Source: Plantactinospora sp. KBS50 (GTDB taxonomy: Bacteria > Actinomycetota > Actinomycetes > Mycobacteriales > Micromonosporaceae). From it: a stretch of 64,000 nt of DNA. Numbering within the stretch: the stretch's first letter is position 1; each line of letters opens with the position of its first letter. The position numbers and the translations under genes are program-made. Shown piece by piece: positions 9,337 through 22,804 of this stretch. Below the pieces are notes generated by a model, which was not told the DNA's origin, searched no databases, and saw only the letters and a list, made by a program, of their open reading frames with translations. The stretch covers positions 372,001-436,000 of the forward strand of contig NZ_CP022961.1 in assembly GCF_002285795.1 (NCBI RefSeq), given 5' to 3'.

Positions 9337-9774
9337 ATGGCTACGGTGACGACCTGGACCGGTCATCCGGTCCGGTCGACGTACCAGTCCTCGCCCGGCC
9401 CGCGCCGATCCCTTCCTGCCACCGACGCCCTGGTCATCGCCCCGGCGACGTACAACTCGATCAACAAGATCGCCCTCGGCCTGGCCGACAACTACGCCAT
9501 GACCTCGGTCGCCGAACTGATCGGCAGGCAGGTACCGACCGTCATCGTCCCGTTCGTCAACGCCGCCCTCGCCGCGCGGGCGCCGTTCCGGCACGCCGTG
9601 GCCAGCCTCCGGGACGAAGGAGTACGCCTCCTGCTCGGCCCCGACGACCAGTGGGAACCGCATCCGCCTGGCAACGGCAACGAGCGGCAGAAAGCCTTCC
9701 CTTGGACGGTGGCTTTCGAGACGGCCGCCCAACTCGCCCACGAATCTCGACCGGCCGCCCCGGGCCACGCCTGA
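9337..9774 (+). CDS. Short flavoprotein-family protein lacking the usual N-terminal part
   Basis: A 145-residue protein starting at an ATG behind CCGAGGGGA. It matches the middle and end of the Flavoprotein/phosphopantothenoylcysteine-decarboxylase-like family: TGHPVRSTY, DALVIAPATYNSINKIALGLADN, VPTVIVPFVNAAL and a terminal HPPGNG...FPW. Full members are about 190 residues and begin with a first beta-strand and FMN-binding loop before TGHPVRS; those 50 or so residues are absent here. The upstream gene ends 26 bases before this start, leaving no room for them. It may be a truncated remnant or a deliberately short form, and FMN binding is doubtful. Confidence 0.65.
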   Translation: MATVTTWTGHPVRSTYQSSPGPRRSLPATDALVIAPATYNSINKIALGLADNYAMTSVAELIGRQVPTVIVPFVNAALAARAPFRHAVASLRDEGVRLLLGPDDQWEPHPPGNGNERQKAFPWTVAFETAAQLAHESRPAAPGHA

Positions 9775-9815
9775 TCGCGGGCGCCGCCGGGGCATCGAGT
9801 CGGCCCGGCGGGGGT

Positions 9816-11876
9816 TCAGCCGGGTGCGTCGTTGCGCAGTACCAGGATCGCGATGTCGTCCCGGGGCGCCTCGGTGGAGAAGCCGATCGCGGTGTTCCGC
9901 AGCCGGGCCGCCACCGCCTCGGCCGAATATCCGGCCAGCGGCGCGGCGGCGGCACGCAGTCGTTCGGTGCCGAACAGCTCGCCGCCGCGCCGCCGCTCGG
10001 TCACCCCGTCGGTGTAGAAGATCAGTGCGTCGCCCGGCCCGAGTGGCACCTCGACGGCGGGCGACGCGATCGTGTCCAGCAGCCCCAGCGCGGTGCCGCC
10101 GCTGCCCACGAACGAGGCCCGGCCGTCGTTGCGGACCAGCACCGGCCGGTCGTGGCCGGCGAGGTGCAGCGACACCTCCAACCGGCCGGGGCCGCCGGGC
10201 CGTACCGCGGCCAGGGCGAGGGTGCAGTAACGCCCGCCGCCCCGCTCCACAAGCGTCTGGTTGAGCCGGGCCAGCGCCTCGGGCAGCGGCCGGCCGTCGC
10301 CGACGAGGACCCGGATGACGTCCCGGACCAGGCCGGTGACGGCGGCCGCCTGCACGCCCTTGCCGGACACGTCGCCGACCACCACCAGCCACCGGCCGTC
10401 CGGCAGCGGGACCACGTCGTAGAAGTCGCCCCCCACCTCGGCCACGTCGCCGGTCGGCACGTACGCGGCGGCGAAGCCGATGCCGTCGACCTCCGGCAGC
10501 TCCGGTGGCAGCAGGGACTGTTGCAGGGTGTGCGCCACCCGGCGCCGCTCGGCGTGGATCCGGGCGTTCTCGATCGCCAGCGCGGCCCGGCGGGCCACGT
10601 CCTCCAGCACGCCCACCTCGTCCGGATCGTGCCGGCTGCGCTGGTGCCGGCCGACGGCCAGGGTGCCGAGCGGCTGCCCGCGGGCGATCAGCGGGACGGC
10701 GATGCCCTCCAGCGGTGGCCCGATCGGCAACTGGGTGCCCAGCCGGGTGGCCTCGCGCAGGGTGCCCTGCACCGAGTCGGCGTCGCTCTCCTTGAGCAGC
10801 TTGTCCAACTCCGGCAGGGCGCCCTCATCCTCGTGGGTGACGGCGGACAGGTGCAGCCGCCCCCACTCGTCGGTGGTGTGTACGGCGCACCAGCGGCCCA
10901 GCCGCGGCACCACCAGTTGCGGCACGAGGGCCATCGTCAGCTCCACGTCCAGCGACTGCGCGAGCAGTTCGCTGGCCTCGGAGAGGAAGGTGAGCCAGGT
11001 CTGGCGCCGCAGGTCGATCCGGCGCAGCCGGTCGTTCTCCAGGTGCAGGGAGAGCCGCTCGGCCATCAGCGCCGCCAGCGGCCGGGCGTACCCGGAGGGA
11101 GCGACGTCGAGTTCCACCTCCCCGTGGTACGGCCGGTTCACCGCGAGCGGGATGCGTAGCTGGTCGTCGTCGTGCCGGGGCTGCCGGCCGTACCGGGCCA
11201 GCACCTGCGTGCCGGCGCCGTCGCCGCGGTCAAGCCGTACCGTCCCGCCCGCCGCCCCCAGCATCTCGGCCACCCGGGCGAGCAGGCCGGCGGCGAAGTC
11301 GGGCAGCGGGTCGTCCGCGTACGGGTCCGGCGCCAGTTGCATGAGCGTGCTCATCGCCCCGGCGCTCGGCGCGGCCGGTGATGGGAGGACGTCCAGCGTG
11401 GCCGGCGCCACCGTGAGCGCCGGGCTGGCCCGCAGCCGTTCCTTGCGGTCCAGCCGGAACCAGACGCCCTTGCCGGTGGGCAGGTGCAGGGTGCCCCAGC
11501 GGCTCGCGAAGTGGTCGACCAGCAGCAGCCCGCGGCCCCGCTCGGAGACCTGGGTGATGTCGGATGCGTCGTTGCGGGGCCGCGCCGCCACGTGGTCGAT
11601 GGGTCCGGCCGCGAAGTCCGACACCATCACGTTGAGCCCCTCGCGGTCGGCCAGCACCTCGATGTCCAGTTCGGTGCGGGCGTGTTCGACGGCGTTGGTG
11701 GTCAGCTCGGTGGTCAGCAGGAGGGCCTCGTTGAGCAGTTCGGCCAGGTCCGCCTCGGCCAGTACGGCCCGGACGAGTGCCCGTGCGGTCGCCGGTGTCC
11801 GCCGGTCGGCCGGCAACCGGGCACGGCGGATGTGCTCCTCCGCCTCTGCGGGGGGTGCGTTCCGCTCCGTGGACAC
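9816..11876 (-). CDS. SpoIIE-type serine phosphatase with N-terminal anti-sigma-like ATPase and GAF domains
   Basis: About 686 residues. The N-terminal 130 residues are a GHKL ATPase of the RsbW kind ([11 protein letters not shown]-box, [15 protein letters not shown]). Two GAF-like sensor regions follow, the second around the [16 protein letters not shown] stretch. The last 240 residues are a PP2C/SpoIIE phosphatase with [38 protein letters not shown] and [10 protein letters not shown] holding the metal-binding aspartates. Such proteins dephosphorylate STAS-domain anti-sigma antagonists; the STAS gene at 19750 is a possible partner. The start is GTG 11876 behind GGAGG. It is divergent from the poly-HAMP kinase gene 226 bases away, suggesting linked signalling. 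Confidence 0.85.
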   Translation of the reverse strand: MSTERNAPPAEAEEHIRRARLPADRRTPATARALVRAVLAEADLAELLNEALLLTTELTTNAVEHARTELDIEVLADREGLNVMVSDFAAGPIDHVAARPRNDASDITQVSERGRGLLLVDHFASRWGTLHLPTGKGVWFRLDRKERLRASPALTVAPATLDVLPSPAAPSAGAMSTLMQLAPDPYADDPLPDFAAGLLARVAEMLGAAGGTVRLDRGDGAGTQVLARYGRQPRHDDDQLRIPLAVNRPYHGEVELDVAPSGYARPLAALMAERLSLHLENDRLRRIDLRRQTWLTFLSEASELLAQSLDVELTMALVPQLVVPRLGRWCAVHTTDEWGRLHLSAVTHEDEGALPELDKLLKESDADSVQGTLREATRLGTQLPIGPPLEGIAVPLIARGQPLGTLAVGRHQRSRHDPDEVGVLEDVARRAALAIENARIHAERRRVAHTLQQSLLPPELPEVDGIGFAAAYVPTGDVAEVGGDFYDVVPLPDGRWLVVVGDVSGKGVQAAAVTGLVRDVIRVLVGDGRPLPEALARLNQTLVERGGGRYCTLALAAVRPGGPGRLEVSLHLAGHDRPVLVRNDGRASFVGSGGTALGLLDTIASPAVEVPLGPGDALIFYTDGVTERRRGGELFGTERLRAAAAPLAGYSAEAVAARLRNTAIGFSTEAPRDDIAILVLRNDAPG

Positions 11877-12101
11877 CCCTCGTATCCTCCACGGCCCGGC
11901 GCCGAGTTCCAAGCCGATCGGGCCGTCACCCTAGGTAATAAGGTGTGTTTGCCGCCTATCGTCGGTTCTGGCGGCGAATCGCGACGGCCCCGTGATCGGC
12001 GCGCCTTGGCAGCCGGCCGAACTCCGCACAATGATGGGTGCTGGCCACGGGCGGGTCGCGAGTACCGATCCCACCACCGGCGAGCTGAGTGAGGGACTTC
12101 C

Positions 12102-16464
<4,363 letters not shown>

Positions 16465-16495
16465 CCACGACACGGACGCAAGGAGGGCACCGCGG

Positions 16496-17056
16496 GTGAG
16501 CGAGCAGGCCAGGGCGCTGCTGGTCGACGATCGTCGGGAGAACCTGCTGGCCCTGGAGGCGATCCTCCAGGGCCTGCCGGTCACCCCGGTCGCCGTGGAG
16601 AGCGGCGAGGCGGCGCTGAAGCAGTTGCTCGTGGACGACTTCGCGGTGATCCTGTTGGACGCCCAGATGCCGGACATGGACGGTTTCGAGACGGCCAGCC
16701 ACATCAAGCGCCGGGAACGGACCCGGCACATCCCGATCATCTTCCTGACGGCCGCCGACCGCGACGCGCAGCTCGCGCTGCGCGGGTACGCCGTCGGCGC
16801 GGTCGACTACCTCACCAAGCCGTTCGACCCGTGGGTGCTGCGGGCCAAGGTGTCGGTGTTCGTCGAGCTGTGGGAGAAGAACCGGCAGCTGCGCATGCAG
16901 TCGCAACTGGTCCGGGAACGGGAGGACCGGTGGCGGGCGCTGTCCGGCGCGGTGCACGAGGCGGTCACGGTGCTGCGTTCGGGGGATCCGGACGCCCGGG
17001 ATCGCGCCCTGGAGCTGCTGGAGCAGGCCGGCCCGACGCCCGCACACCCGCTCTGA
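16496..17056 (+). CDS. Single-domain response regulator with C-terminal helix
   Basis: A 186-residue protein starting at GTG 16496 behind AAGGAGGGC, 32 bases after the hybrid kinase. The receiver domain (residues 5-125) has acidic DDRRE, phospho-acceptor Asp in [11 protein letters not shown], conserved Thr in IFLTAADRD and Lys in LTKPFD. A helical tail ([19 protein letters not shown]) resembles the signalling helix of response regulators that pair with multi-HAMP kinases or drive dimerisation. It has no DNA-binding or enzymatic output domain. The spacing makes it the likely co-transcribed partner of the kinase, either as a phosphate relay or a sink. The 3' end is part of a tandem repeat. Confidence 0.88.
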   Translation: MSEQARALLVDDRRENLLALEAILQGLPVTPVAVESGEAALKQLLVDDFAVILLDAQMPDMDGFETASHIKRRERTRHIPIIFLTAADRDAQLALRGYAVGAVDYLTKPFDPWVLRAKVSVFVELWEKNRQLRMQSQLVREREDRWRALSGAVHEAVTVLRSGDPDARDRALELLEQAGPTPAHPL

Positions 17057-17114
17057 CGCGTACACCCGCTCTGACGCGTACACCCGCTCTGACGCGTACA
17101 CCCGCTCTGACGCG
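17041..17114. repeat. 18 bp tandem repeat carrying the gene's own stop codon
   Basis: About four copies of an 18 bp unit (GTACACCCGCTCTGACGC) begin in the last codons of the response regulator (CACCCGCTCTGA) and run past its stop, so each copy brings another TGA. It is a tandem duplication of the 3' end of the gene. Confidence 0.9.
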
Positions 17115-17148
17115 GCGCCCTGTCGCGGGGTCCGGCCGCTGACGGGCA

Positions 17149-17187
17149 GGTGCCGGGATCCTCGGTCCAGCCGAAGACCCCGGCACC
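17149..17187. terminator. Bidirectional hairpin terminator between convergent genes
   Basis: The 9 bp arms GGTGCCGGG and CCCGGCACC flank a loop that itself contains a smaller inverted repeat (CCTCGG/CCGAAG). It lies between the stop codons of the response regulator and the lyase. There is no long T-tract, as is usual in high-GC actinobacteria. Confidence 0.6.
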
Positions 17188-17202
17188 CGTACCCGGGAGG
17201 GT

Positions 17203-17214
17203 GTTAGCGCTAAC
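17203..17214. promoter_or_regulatory. LacI-type operator-like palindrome downstream of the lyase
   Basis: A perfect 12 bp palindrome GTTAGCGCTAAC with the AGCGCT core typical of LacI/GalR-family operators. It lies 19 bases beyond the lyase stop, in a convergent intergenic gap. It shares its core with the palindrome at 19613 upstream of the same gene, so the pair may allow looping across the gene. Confidence 0.55.
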
Positions 17215-17232
17215 CCACCGGCCGCGCCAAAA

Positions 17233-19527
17233 TCAGCGCAGGTAGATGTTCGGGGTGGGCGGGGTGGCCATGCCGTCGCCGATGAAGAAGCCGGGGTGCG
17301 GCGGCTGGTTGTACGCGGTGTTCTGCCAGGCGATCGCGACCCGGTACTGCGGGTCGTGCATCAGCGTGTAGATCCGGGTGCTCGTGGTGGTCGGGGTGCT
17401 GTAGATGCGCAGCGCCCGGCTGTCGTTGGTACGCCAGATCACCTCCTCGCGCCAGTCGCCGAGGATGTCCGCCGACAGCGCCGGGGTGGCCTTGGTGCCG
17501 TTGTTGGACGCCACGTCGCTGCCGGTGAGCAGCCGGGTGTCGCCGCTGGTGCCGTACTTGTCGATGTGCGTGCTGTCCAGCAGCTCCCGCACGGGGTCGC
17601 CGTCCCACCAGATCAGGAAGTTCGTCGAGGACGGCTTCCGGCCGACGTTCTGGCCCCGGGTGTTCTGCAGCCCGTCCACCGCGGCGGACCAGGACTCGGC
17701 GCCGGGGCTGCCGGCCCAGATGTCGCCGGAGACGCCGCGTCCGTTGTCGCCGTTGGCCGCGGTCTGCCAGAGGATCTGCCCGGTCCGGGCGTCGGCGAAG
17801 TAGGAACTGGGCTTGCTGGAGTCCTCGTCCACCTTGAAGATCTCCAGCCCGGCGCGGCTCGGGTCGAGGTCGCCGACGTGCATCGCGTCGCCGTGGCCCA
17901 TGCCGGTCGAGTACAGCAGTTGGCCGTTGTCGTCGATCGTGGCGGCGCCGTACACGATCTCCTGCCGCCCGTCGCCGTCCACGTCGGCGATCGAGAGGCT
18001 GTGGTTGCCCTGGCCGGCAGCGGAACCGCTGCCGGAGTTGTTCGAGTCGAACGTCCAGCGCTTGGTGAGGCTGCCGTTGCGGAAGTCCCAGGCCGCGATG
18101 ACGGCCCGGGTGTAGTAGCCGCGCGCCATGATCAGCGACGGGCGCTGCCCGTCCAGGTACGCGGTGCCGGCGAGGAACCGGTCGACCCGGTTGCCGTAGG
18201 AGTCGCCCCAGGACGACACGGTGCCGCGCGGCGGGTCGTAGTTCACGGTGGACAGGATGGCGCCGGTGCGGCCGTCGAACATGGTCAGGTACTCCGGACC
18301 GGACAGGATGTACCCGCTGGAGTTGCGGTAGTCGGCGGTGGAGGAGCCGATCAGCTGGCCGGTGCCCGACCGGGTGCCGTCGGCGGTCTTCATGGCCACC
18401 TCGGCGCGGCCGTCGCCGTCGTAGTCGTACACCTGGAACTGCGTGTAGTGGGCGCCGGCCCGGATGTTGCGGCCCAGGTCGATCCGCCACAACCGGGTCC
18501 CGGTCAGCGTGTACGCGTCGACGAACACGTTGCCGGTGTAGCCGGACTGCGAGTTGTCCTTGGAGTTGGACGGGTCCCACTTGAGCACGATCTCGTACCG
18601 GCCGTCCCCGTCCAGGTCGCCGACGCTGGCGTCGTTGGCCGAGTACGTGTAGGCGACCCCGTCCGGGGTGGTGCCGCCGGACGGCGGCTGGATCGGTACG
18701 TCCAGGTAGCCGGAGGGGAACTGCAACGCCGCGGCGGACGCCGCCTGCTCGGTGCCGTTCACCACGGCCCGCACGGTGTACGCCGAACCGGCCGCCGCCC
18801 CGGAGTCCAGGTAGTTCGTCGCGCCGGTGATGGGCGACGAGTTGACCTTGGTCGAGCCGCGGTACAGGTTGAACGACACTCCGGAGGTCTCGGTGCCGAG
18901 CAGCCGCCAGGAGACCAGGTTGCCGCTGCCCGACCGTACGCTGATCAGGCCGCGGTCCAGGTTCTCCATCTGCTTGGAGCCGGCCGGCGGTGTCGTCGGC
19001 GGCGCGCTGGTCGGTGCCGCCGTGGTGGGTGCCGCGGTGGTCGGCGCGGCGGTGGTGGGTGCCGCGGTCGTCGGTGCCGCCGTGGTGGGTGCCGCGGTGG
19101 TCGGGACCGCGCCGTTGCAGGCGGTGCCGTTGAGGGTGAAGTTCGTCGGCGCCGGGTTGCTGCTGTTGTTCCACGAGCCGTTGAAGCCGAGCGACGTGGT
19201 GCCGCCGGTGCCGATCGACGCGTTGTAACCGGCGTCGGTGGCGGTGACCTGGGCGCCGGACTGGCTGACCGTGGCGTTCCAGGCCTGGGTGACCTGCTGG
19301 CCGGCCGTGAACGACCAGGTCAGGGTCCAGCCGTTGATCGGGTCGCCGAGGTTGGTGATGGTGACGTTGGCGCCGAAGCCGCCACCCCACTGGCTGGCGA
19401 TCTGGTAGTCGACCTGGCAGCCGGCGGCGGCCTGGGCGGCGGTTATCGTGCCGAGGGTCCCGGCCGTGAGCGTCGCGGCCACCGCTGCGGCCAGGAACGC
19501 GCTCCGGCGGGAGAAGGTACGTGACAT
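17233..19527 (-). CDS. Secreted rhamnogalacturonan lyase (PL11) with N-terminal CBM2
   Basis: About 764 residues. A signal peptide (basic RRSAF, hydrophobic LAAAVAATLTAGTLG, cleavage near AQAAA) leads into a CBM2-like module (CQVDYQIASQWGGGFGANV, ending in TNFTLNGTAC, with a cysteine at each end). A PTTAA repeat linker of about 45 residues follows, then a PL11 catalytic domain beginning MENLDRGLISVRSG with repeated calcium-binding loops such as GDLDGDGRYEIVLKWD, YDYDGDGRAEVAMKT and ADVDGDGRQEIVYG. The enzyme cleaves the rhamnose-galacturonate backbone of pectin by beta-elimination outside the cell; the CBM2 should hold it on cellulose or xylan. The start is ATG 19527, seven bases after AAGAGG. 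A LacI-like operator lies 86 bases upstream. Confidence 0.9.
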   Translation of the reverse strand: MSRTFSRRSAFLAAAVAATLTAGTLGTITAAQAAAGCQVDYQIASQWGGGFGANVTITNLGDPINGWTLTWSFTAGQQVTQAWNATVSQSGAQVTATDAGYNASIGTGGTTSLGFNGSWNNSSNPAPTNFTLNGTACNGAVPTTAAPTTAAPTTAAPTTAAPTTAAPTTAAPTSAPPTTPPAGSKQMENLDRGLISVRSGSGNLVSWRLLGTETSGVSFNLYRGSTKVNSSPITGATNYLDSGAAAGSAYTVRAVVNGTEQAASAAALQFPSGYLDVPIQPPSGGTTPDGVAYTYSANDASVGDLDGDGRYEIVLKWDPSNSKDNSQSGYTGNVFVDAYTLTGTRLWRIDLGRNIRAGAHYTQFQVYDYDGDGRAEVAMKTADGTRSGTGQLIGSSTADYRNSSGYILSGPEYLTMFDGRTGAILSTVNYDPPRGTVSSWGDSYGNRVDRFLAGTAYLDGQRPSLIMARGYYTRAVIAAWDFRNGSLTKRWTFDSNNSGSGSAAGQGNHSLSIADVDGDGRQEIVYGAATIDDNGQLLYSTGMGHGDAMHVGDLDPSRAGLEIFKVDEDSSKPSSYFADARTGQILWQTAANGDNGRGVSGDIWAGSPGAESWSAAVDGLQNTRGQNVGRKPSSTNFLIWWDGDPVRELLDSTHIDKYGTSGDTRLLTGSDVASNNGTKATPALSADILGDWREEVIWRTNDSRALRIYSTPTTTSTRIYTLMHDPQYRVAIAWQNTAYNQPPHPGFFIGDGMATPPTPNIYLR
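18996..19110. repeat. Linker minisatellite (PTTAA repeat)
   Basis: Tandem 15 bp units and 30 bp higher-order units encode repeated PTTAA between the CBM2 and catalytic modules of the lyase. This is a typical flexible, probably glycosylated interdomain linker. Confidence 0.85.
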
Positions 19528-19612
19528 GGGCATGCCTCTTCATGAGGTCGGGTGCGCCGCCGTCGTCACCGCGGTCTGCCCTGGATCCGCGGGACCTGCC
19601 GGCGCTGGGCGG

Positions 19613-19624
19613 GTAAGCGCTTAC
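19613..19624. promoter_or_regulatory. LacI-type operator upstream of the lyase
   Basis: A perfect palindrome GTAAGCGCTTAC centred about 90 bases upstream of the lyase start. The AGCGCT centre is the hallmark of LacI-family sugar-responsive repressors in actinobacteria. It suggests induction of the lyase by pectin-derived sugar. No LacI gene is in the window. Confidence 0.7.
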
Positions 19625-19749
19625 ATCGACCCTCGTGATTCACTCCGCGCGCAAAGCACCCTAGACCATCAGCCTTTTGCCGCACAACCACGCGGCGGAC
19701 ACCCGGCCGCGTGCCCGCGGTGCCCAGGGGCTCCGGCGAGCGGCGCCGG

Positions 19750-20085
19750 TCAGCTCGCGGACTGCTCGTTGCGGATCATCAGCGCCGAGCGCAGCCCGGT
19801 GATGTCCAGCACCCGGATCAGGAACTCGCCGACGTTCGTCAGCATGAGCAGGCTCTGCGCGTGGCTCGCCTTGCGGCTGAGCACCACCAGCGTGCCCAGC
19901 CCCTGCGAATCGCAGAACGTCACCCCGGCCAGGTCGAGGACGATCCGCGGCGGGGGCTCCGCCAGGGCCTCGTTGACGACCGCGGAGAGCCGCACCGCGG
20001 TGAGCATGTCGATCTCACCGGCGAGGCCGAGTGTCACCTCGTCGGTCGTACGCTGCACCCTGATGGTCAGCTCCGCACGCTCCAC
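19750..20085 (-). CDS. Anti-sigma factor antagonist (STAS domain)
   Basis: A 111-residue STAS protein with VTLGLAGEIDMLTAVRL at the N-terminus and DLAGVTFCDSQGLGTLVVL, whose Ser is the usual phosphorylation site of SpoIIAA/RsbV-type antagonists. The unphosphorylated form binds an RsbW-type kinase and frees the sigma factor. No anti-sigma or sigma gene is next to it, but the phosphatase at 9816 has both the kinase-like and phosphatase domains that act on such proteins. It is monocistronic and divergent from hemL. Confidence 0.85.
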   Translation of the reverse strand: MERAELTIRVQRTTDEVTLGLAGEIDMLTAVRLSAVVNEALAEPPPRIVLDLAGVTFCDSQGLGTLVVLSRKASHAQSLLMLTNVGEFLIRVLDITGLRSALMIRNEQSAS

Positions 20086-20214
20086 GGAGCCAGCCTATCG
20101 CGATCAAGCCACTCCGGCCCGTCGAGCGCACGCCCGAGCGGCGGCGTGAGCCCGGTAACCCGCCGGTGGGGTCGCTGCCGGTCGGCGCGACGGCGCTGAC
20201 AGAATGGGAGAGCC

Positions 20215-21573
20215 GTGACTGATCCGTATCCTGCCGGCGGCGCTCCGTACCCGAGCGCGGCGCCGGCCTCCGAGGCCCTGTTCGACCGCGCCCTCGGCAT
20301 CGTGCCGGGCGGGGTCAATTCCCCCGTACGCGCCTTCCGGGCCGTCGGCGGCACACCGCGGTTCATGGTGCGCGGTTCGGGCGCCTGGCTCTTCGACGCC
20401 GACGGGCGCCGCTACGTCGACCTGGTCGCCTCCTGGGGGCCGCTGCTGCTCGGCCACGCCCATCCCGAGGTGGTCGCGGCGGTGCAGGCGGCGGCCGCCA
20501 ACGGCACCAGCTTCGGCACGCCCACCCCCGGCGAGGTCGACCTGGCCGCCGAGATCGTCGCCCGGACCCCCGTCGAGCAGGTCCGCCTGGTCAATTCGGG
20601 CACCGAGGCCACCATGTCGGCGATCCGGCTGGCCCGCGGGTTCACCGGCCGCTCCAAGATCGTGAAGTTCGCCGGCTGCTACCACGGGCACGTGGACGCC
20701 CTGCTGGCCGCCGCCGGTTCCGGCGTGGCCACCCTCGGCCTGCCGGACTCGCCCGGGGTCACCGGTGCCGCCGCCGGCGAGACCATCGTGCTGCCGTACA
20801 ACGACGCGGCGGCCGTGGAGGCGGTCTTCGCCGAGCAGGGACAGCACATCGCGGCGATCATCACCGAGGCCGCGGCCGGAAACATGGGCGTGGTCGCTCC
20901 CCGGGACGGCTTCAACGCCCGGCTCGCCGGCATCGCGCACGCGTACGGCGCGCTGCTGATCCTCGACGAGGTGATGACCGGCTTCCGGGTCAGCCGCGGC
21001 GGCTGGGCCGGACACCAGCCGGTCGAGGCCGACCTGTTCACCTACGGCAAGGTGATGGGCGGCGGCCTGCCGGCGGCCGCGTTCGGCGGCCGGGCCGGGA
21101 TCATGTCCCGGCTGGCGCCGGCCGGCCCGGTCTACCAGGCCGGCACCCTGTCCGGTAACCCGCTCGCCTGCGCCGCCGGGTTCGCCACGCTCCGGCTGGC
21201 CGACGACGCCGTCTACCGCCGGCTGGACGAGGTCGCGGACCGGCTCGGCCGGCTGGCCGGGGATGCCCTCACCGCGGCCGGGGTGCCGCACCGGCTCTCC
21301 ACCGCCGGCAACATGTTCTCGATCTTCTTCAGCGACGTCGACGTACGCGACTACGAGACCGCCAGCGGCCAGGACGTCGCCGCGTACCGGGCGTTCTTCC
21401 ACTCGATGCTCGCCGACGGCGTCTACCTGCCGCCCAGCGCCTTCGAGGCGTGGTTCGTCTCGGACGCGCTGGCCACCGACGACGCGGCGCTGGACCGGAT
21501 CGCCGACGCCCTGCCGCGGGCCGCCACCGCCGCGGCCAAGGCGCACACGAACGAGAGCGGGGGACAGGCGTGA
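20215..21573 (+). CDS. hemL: Glutamate-1-semialdehyde 2,1-aminomutase
   Basis: A 452-residue fold-type I PLP enzyme that converts glutamate-1-semialdehyde to 5-aminolevulinate, the committed precursor for haem and cobalamin. Characteristic stretches are [49 protein letters not shown] and the cofactor lysine in [10 protein letters not shown]. The start is GTG 20215. The downstream gene begins inside its stop codon (GTGA). It heads a run ending in cytochrome c maturation genes, which use haem, so the grouping makes metabolic sense. Confidence 0.95.
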   Translation: MTDPYPAGGAPYPSAAPASEALFDRALGIVPGGVNSPVRAFRAVGGTPRFMVRGSGAWLFDADGRRYVDLVASWGPLLLGHAHPEVVAAVQAAAANGTSFGTPTPGEVDLAAEIVARTPVEQVRLVNSGTEATMSAIRLARGFTGRSKIVKFAGCYHGHVDALLAAAGSGVATLGLPDSPGVTGAAAGETIVLPYNDAAAVEAVFAEQGQHIAAIITEAAAGNMGVVAPRDGFNARLAGIAHAYGALLILDEVMTGFRVSRGGWAGHQPVEADLFTYGKVMGGGLPAAAFGGRAGIMSRLAPAGPVYQAGTLSGNPLACAAGFATLRLADDAVYRRLDEVADRLGRLAGDALTAAGVPHRLSTAGNMFSIFFSDVDVRDYETASGQDVAAYRAFFHSMLADGVYLPPSAFEAWFVSDALATDDAALDRIADALPRAATAAAKAHTNESGGQA

Positions 21574-22217
21574 GCGAGACGGTCGTACACCTGCTCCGGC
21601 ACGGCGAGGTGCACAACCCGGAAAAGATCCTCTACGGCCGGCTGCCGGGCTACCGCCTCTCCGAGCTGGGCGTGCAGATGGCCAAGGCCGCCGCCCAGGC
21701 GGTTGCCGAGCGGGACATCGTGCACGTGGTGGCCAGCCCGCTGGAACGCGCCCAGCAGACCGCCGACCCGATCGCCGCCCAGTTCGGGCTGCCGGTCGGG
21801 GTCGACGAACGGCTCATCGAGAGCGCGAACTGGTTCGAGGGCAAGCGGGTCTCGCCGGGCGACGGCTCGTTCCGGGATCCGCGCAACTGGTGGGTGCTGC
21901 GCGACCCGCTCACCCCGTCCTGGGGCGAGGCGTACACGGTGATCGCCCAGCGGATGTTCGGCGCGCTCCAGGCCGCCCGACTGGCCGCCGAGGGCCGCGA
22001 GGCGCTCTGCGTCTCGCACCAGCTGCCGATCTGGACCCTTCGCCGGTACGTGGAGCGAAAGCGGCTGTGGCACGACCCGCGCCGCCGCCAGTGCGGGCTG
22101 GCCAGCCTCACCTCCTTCCACTTCGACGGCGCCAAGATCGTGGGGATCGGCTATTCGGAGCCGGCCGCCCACCTCGTCGCGCTGTCGCCCAATGCCCGGA
22201 CGGCCAAGGGGGCGTGA
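21570..22217 (+). CDS. Histidine phosphatase family protein (phosphoglycerate-mutase-like)
   Basis: A 215-residue protein overlapping hemL by four bases. It has the phosphohistidine motif [10 protein letters not shown] at the N-terminus, [10 protein letters not shown] and a second catalytic His in CVSHQLPIW. The family includes phosphoglycerate mutases, broad phosphatases and alpha-ribazole phosphatases; the substrate is not evident. Its position between hemL and the thioredoxin gene is recalled from other actinobacteria, where its role is likewise unproven. Confidence 0.85.
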   Translation: MSETVVHLLRHGEVHNPEKILYGRLPGYRLSELGVQMAKAAAQAVAERDIVHVVASPLERAQQTADPIAAQFGLPVGVDERLIESANWFEGKRVSPGDGSFRDPRNWWVLRDPLTPSWGEAYTVIAQRMFGALQAARLAAEGREALCVSHQLPIWTLRRYVERKRLWHDPRRRQCGLASLTSFHFDGAKIVGIGYSEPAAHLVALSPNARTAKGA

Positions 22218-22804
22218 TGGCTGGGCCGCGGCGCGTATCCGGCGTGCTCGCCGGCGCCGTCGCCGTGCTCGCGCTCGGGACGGCCGGCTGCTCCGGCGAC
22301 GGCTCCGGCTTCGACTGGCGGCGCGACTGCGAGACCACGCCGGAGGGCGTCGTGCAGTGCGCGCCCGGGAATCGCCCGCCGCCCACCCCGATCAGCGGCG
22401 AGCTGCTGGACGGCGGGTCGTACGACGTCACGCAGGACCGCGGTCAGGTCGTGGTGGTCAACTTCTGGGGCTCGTGGTGCGCGCCGTGCCGGGCCGAGGC
22501 CGACGACCTGGAGTCGACGTACCAGGCCACCCGGGACGCGGGGGTGCGGTTCCTCGGCATCAACGCCCGGGACGGCCAGGACGCCGCGCGGGCGTTCGAG
22601 CGGGGCCGGCTGACGTACCCGAGCCTGTACGACCCGGGCGGCAAGCTGGCGCTGGGCTTCCAGGTGCCGCCCAACTCGATTCCGGCGACCGTGATCCTGG
22701 ACCGGGCGGGCCGGATCGCGGTGGTGATCCGCAGGGCGGTGCGCGCCGATGACCTGCGACCGGTCGTGGACCGGGTCGCCGCCGAGGAACCGGCCCGGGA
22801 CTGA
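22217..22804 (+). CDS. Membrane-anchored thioredoxin-like lipoprotein (ResA/TlpA type)
   Basis: A 195-residue lipoprotein. The signal sequence ends in LALGTAGC (lipobox, Cys about residue 25) and is followed by a TlpA/ResA thioredoxin domain with active site WGSWCAPCR, NSIPATVILD cis-Pro loop and a GVRFLGINARD insert. It should keep apocytochrome c haem-binding cysteines reduced outside the membrane, receiving electrons from CcdA. It overlaps the upstream stop by one base (TGATG), and the same coupling joins it to ccdA. Confidence 0.9.
   Translation: MAGPRRVSGVLAGAVAVLALGTAGCSGDGSGFDWRRDCETTPEGVVQCAPGNRPPPTPISGELLDGGSYDVTQDRGQVVVVNFWGSWCAPCRAEADDLESTYQATRDAGVRFLGINARDGQDAARAFERGRLTYPSLYDPGGKLALGFQVPPNSIPATVILDRAGRIAVVIRRAVRADDLRPVVDRVAAEEPARD

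Noticed and set aside
17210-19543. A 777-codon minus-strand frame overlapping the pectin lyase
   Set aside because: It is the lyase read one base out of frame. The lyase frame carries the signal peptide, CBM2 and calcium loops.
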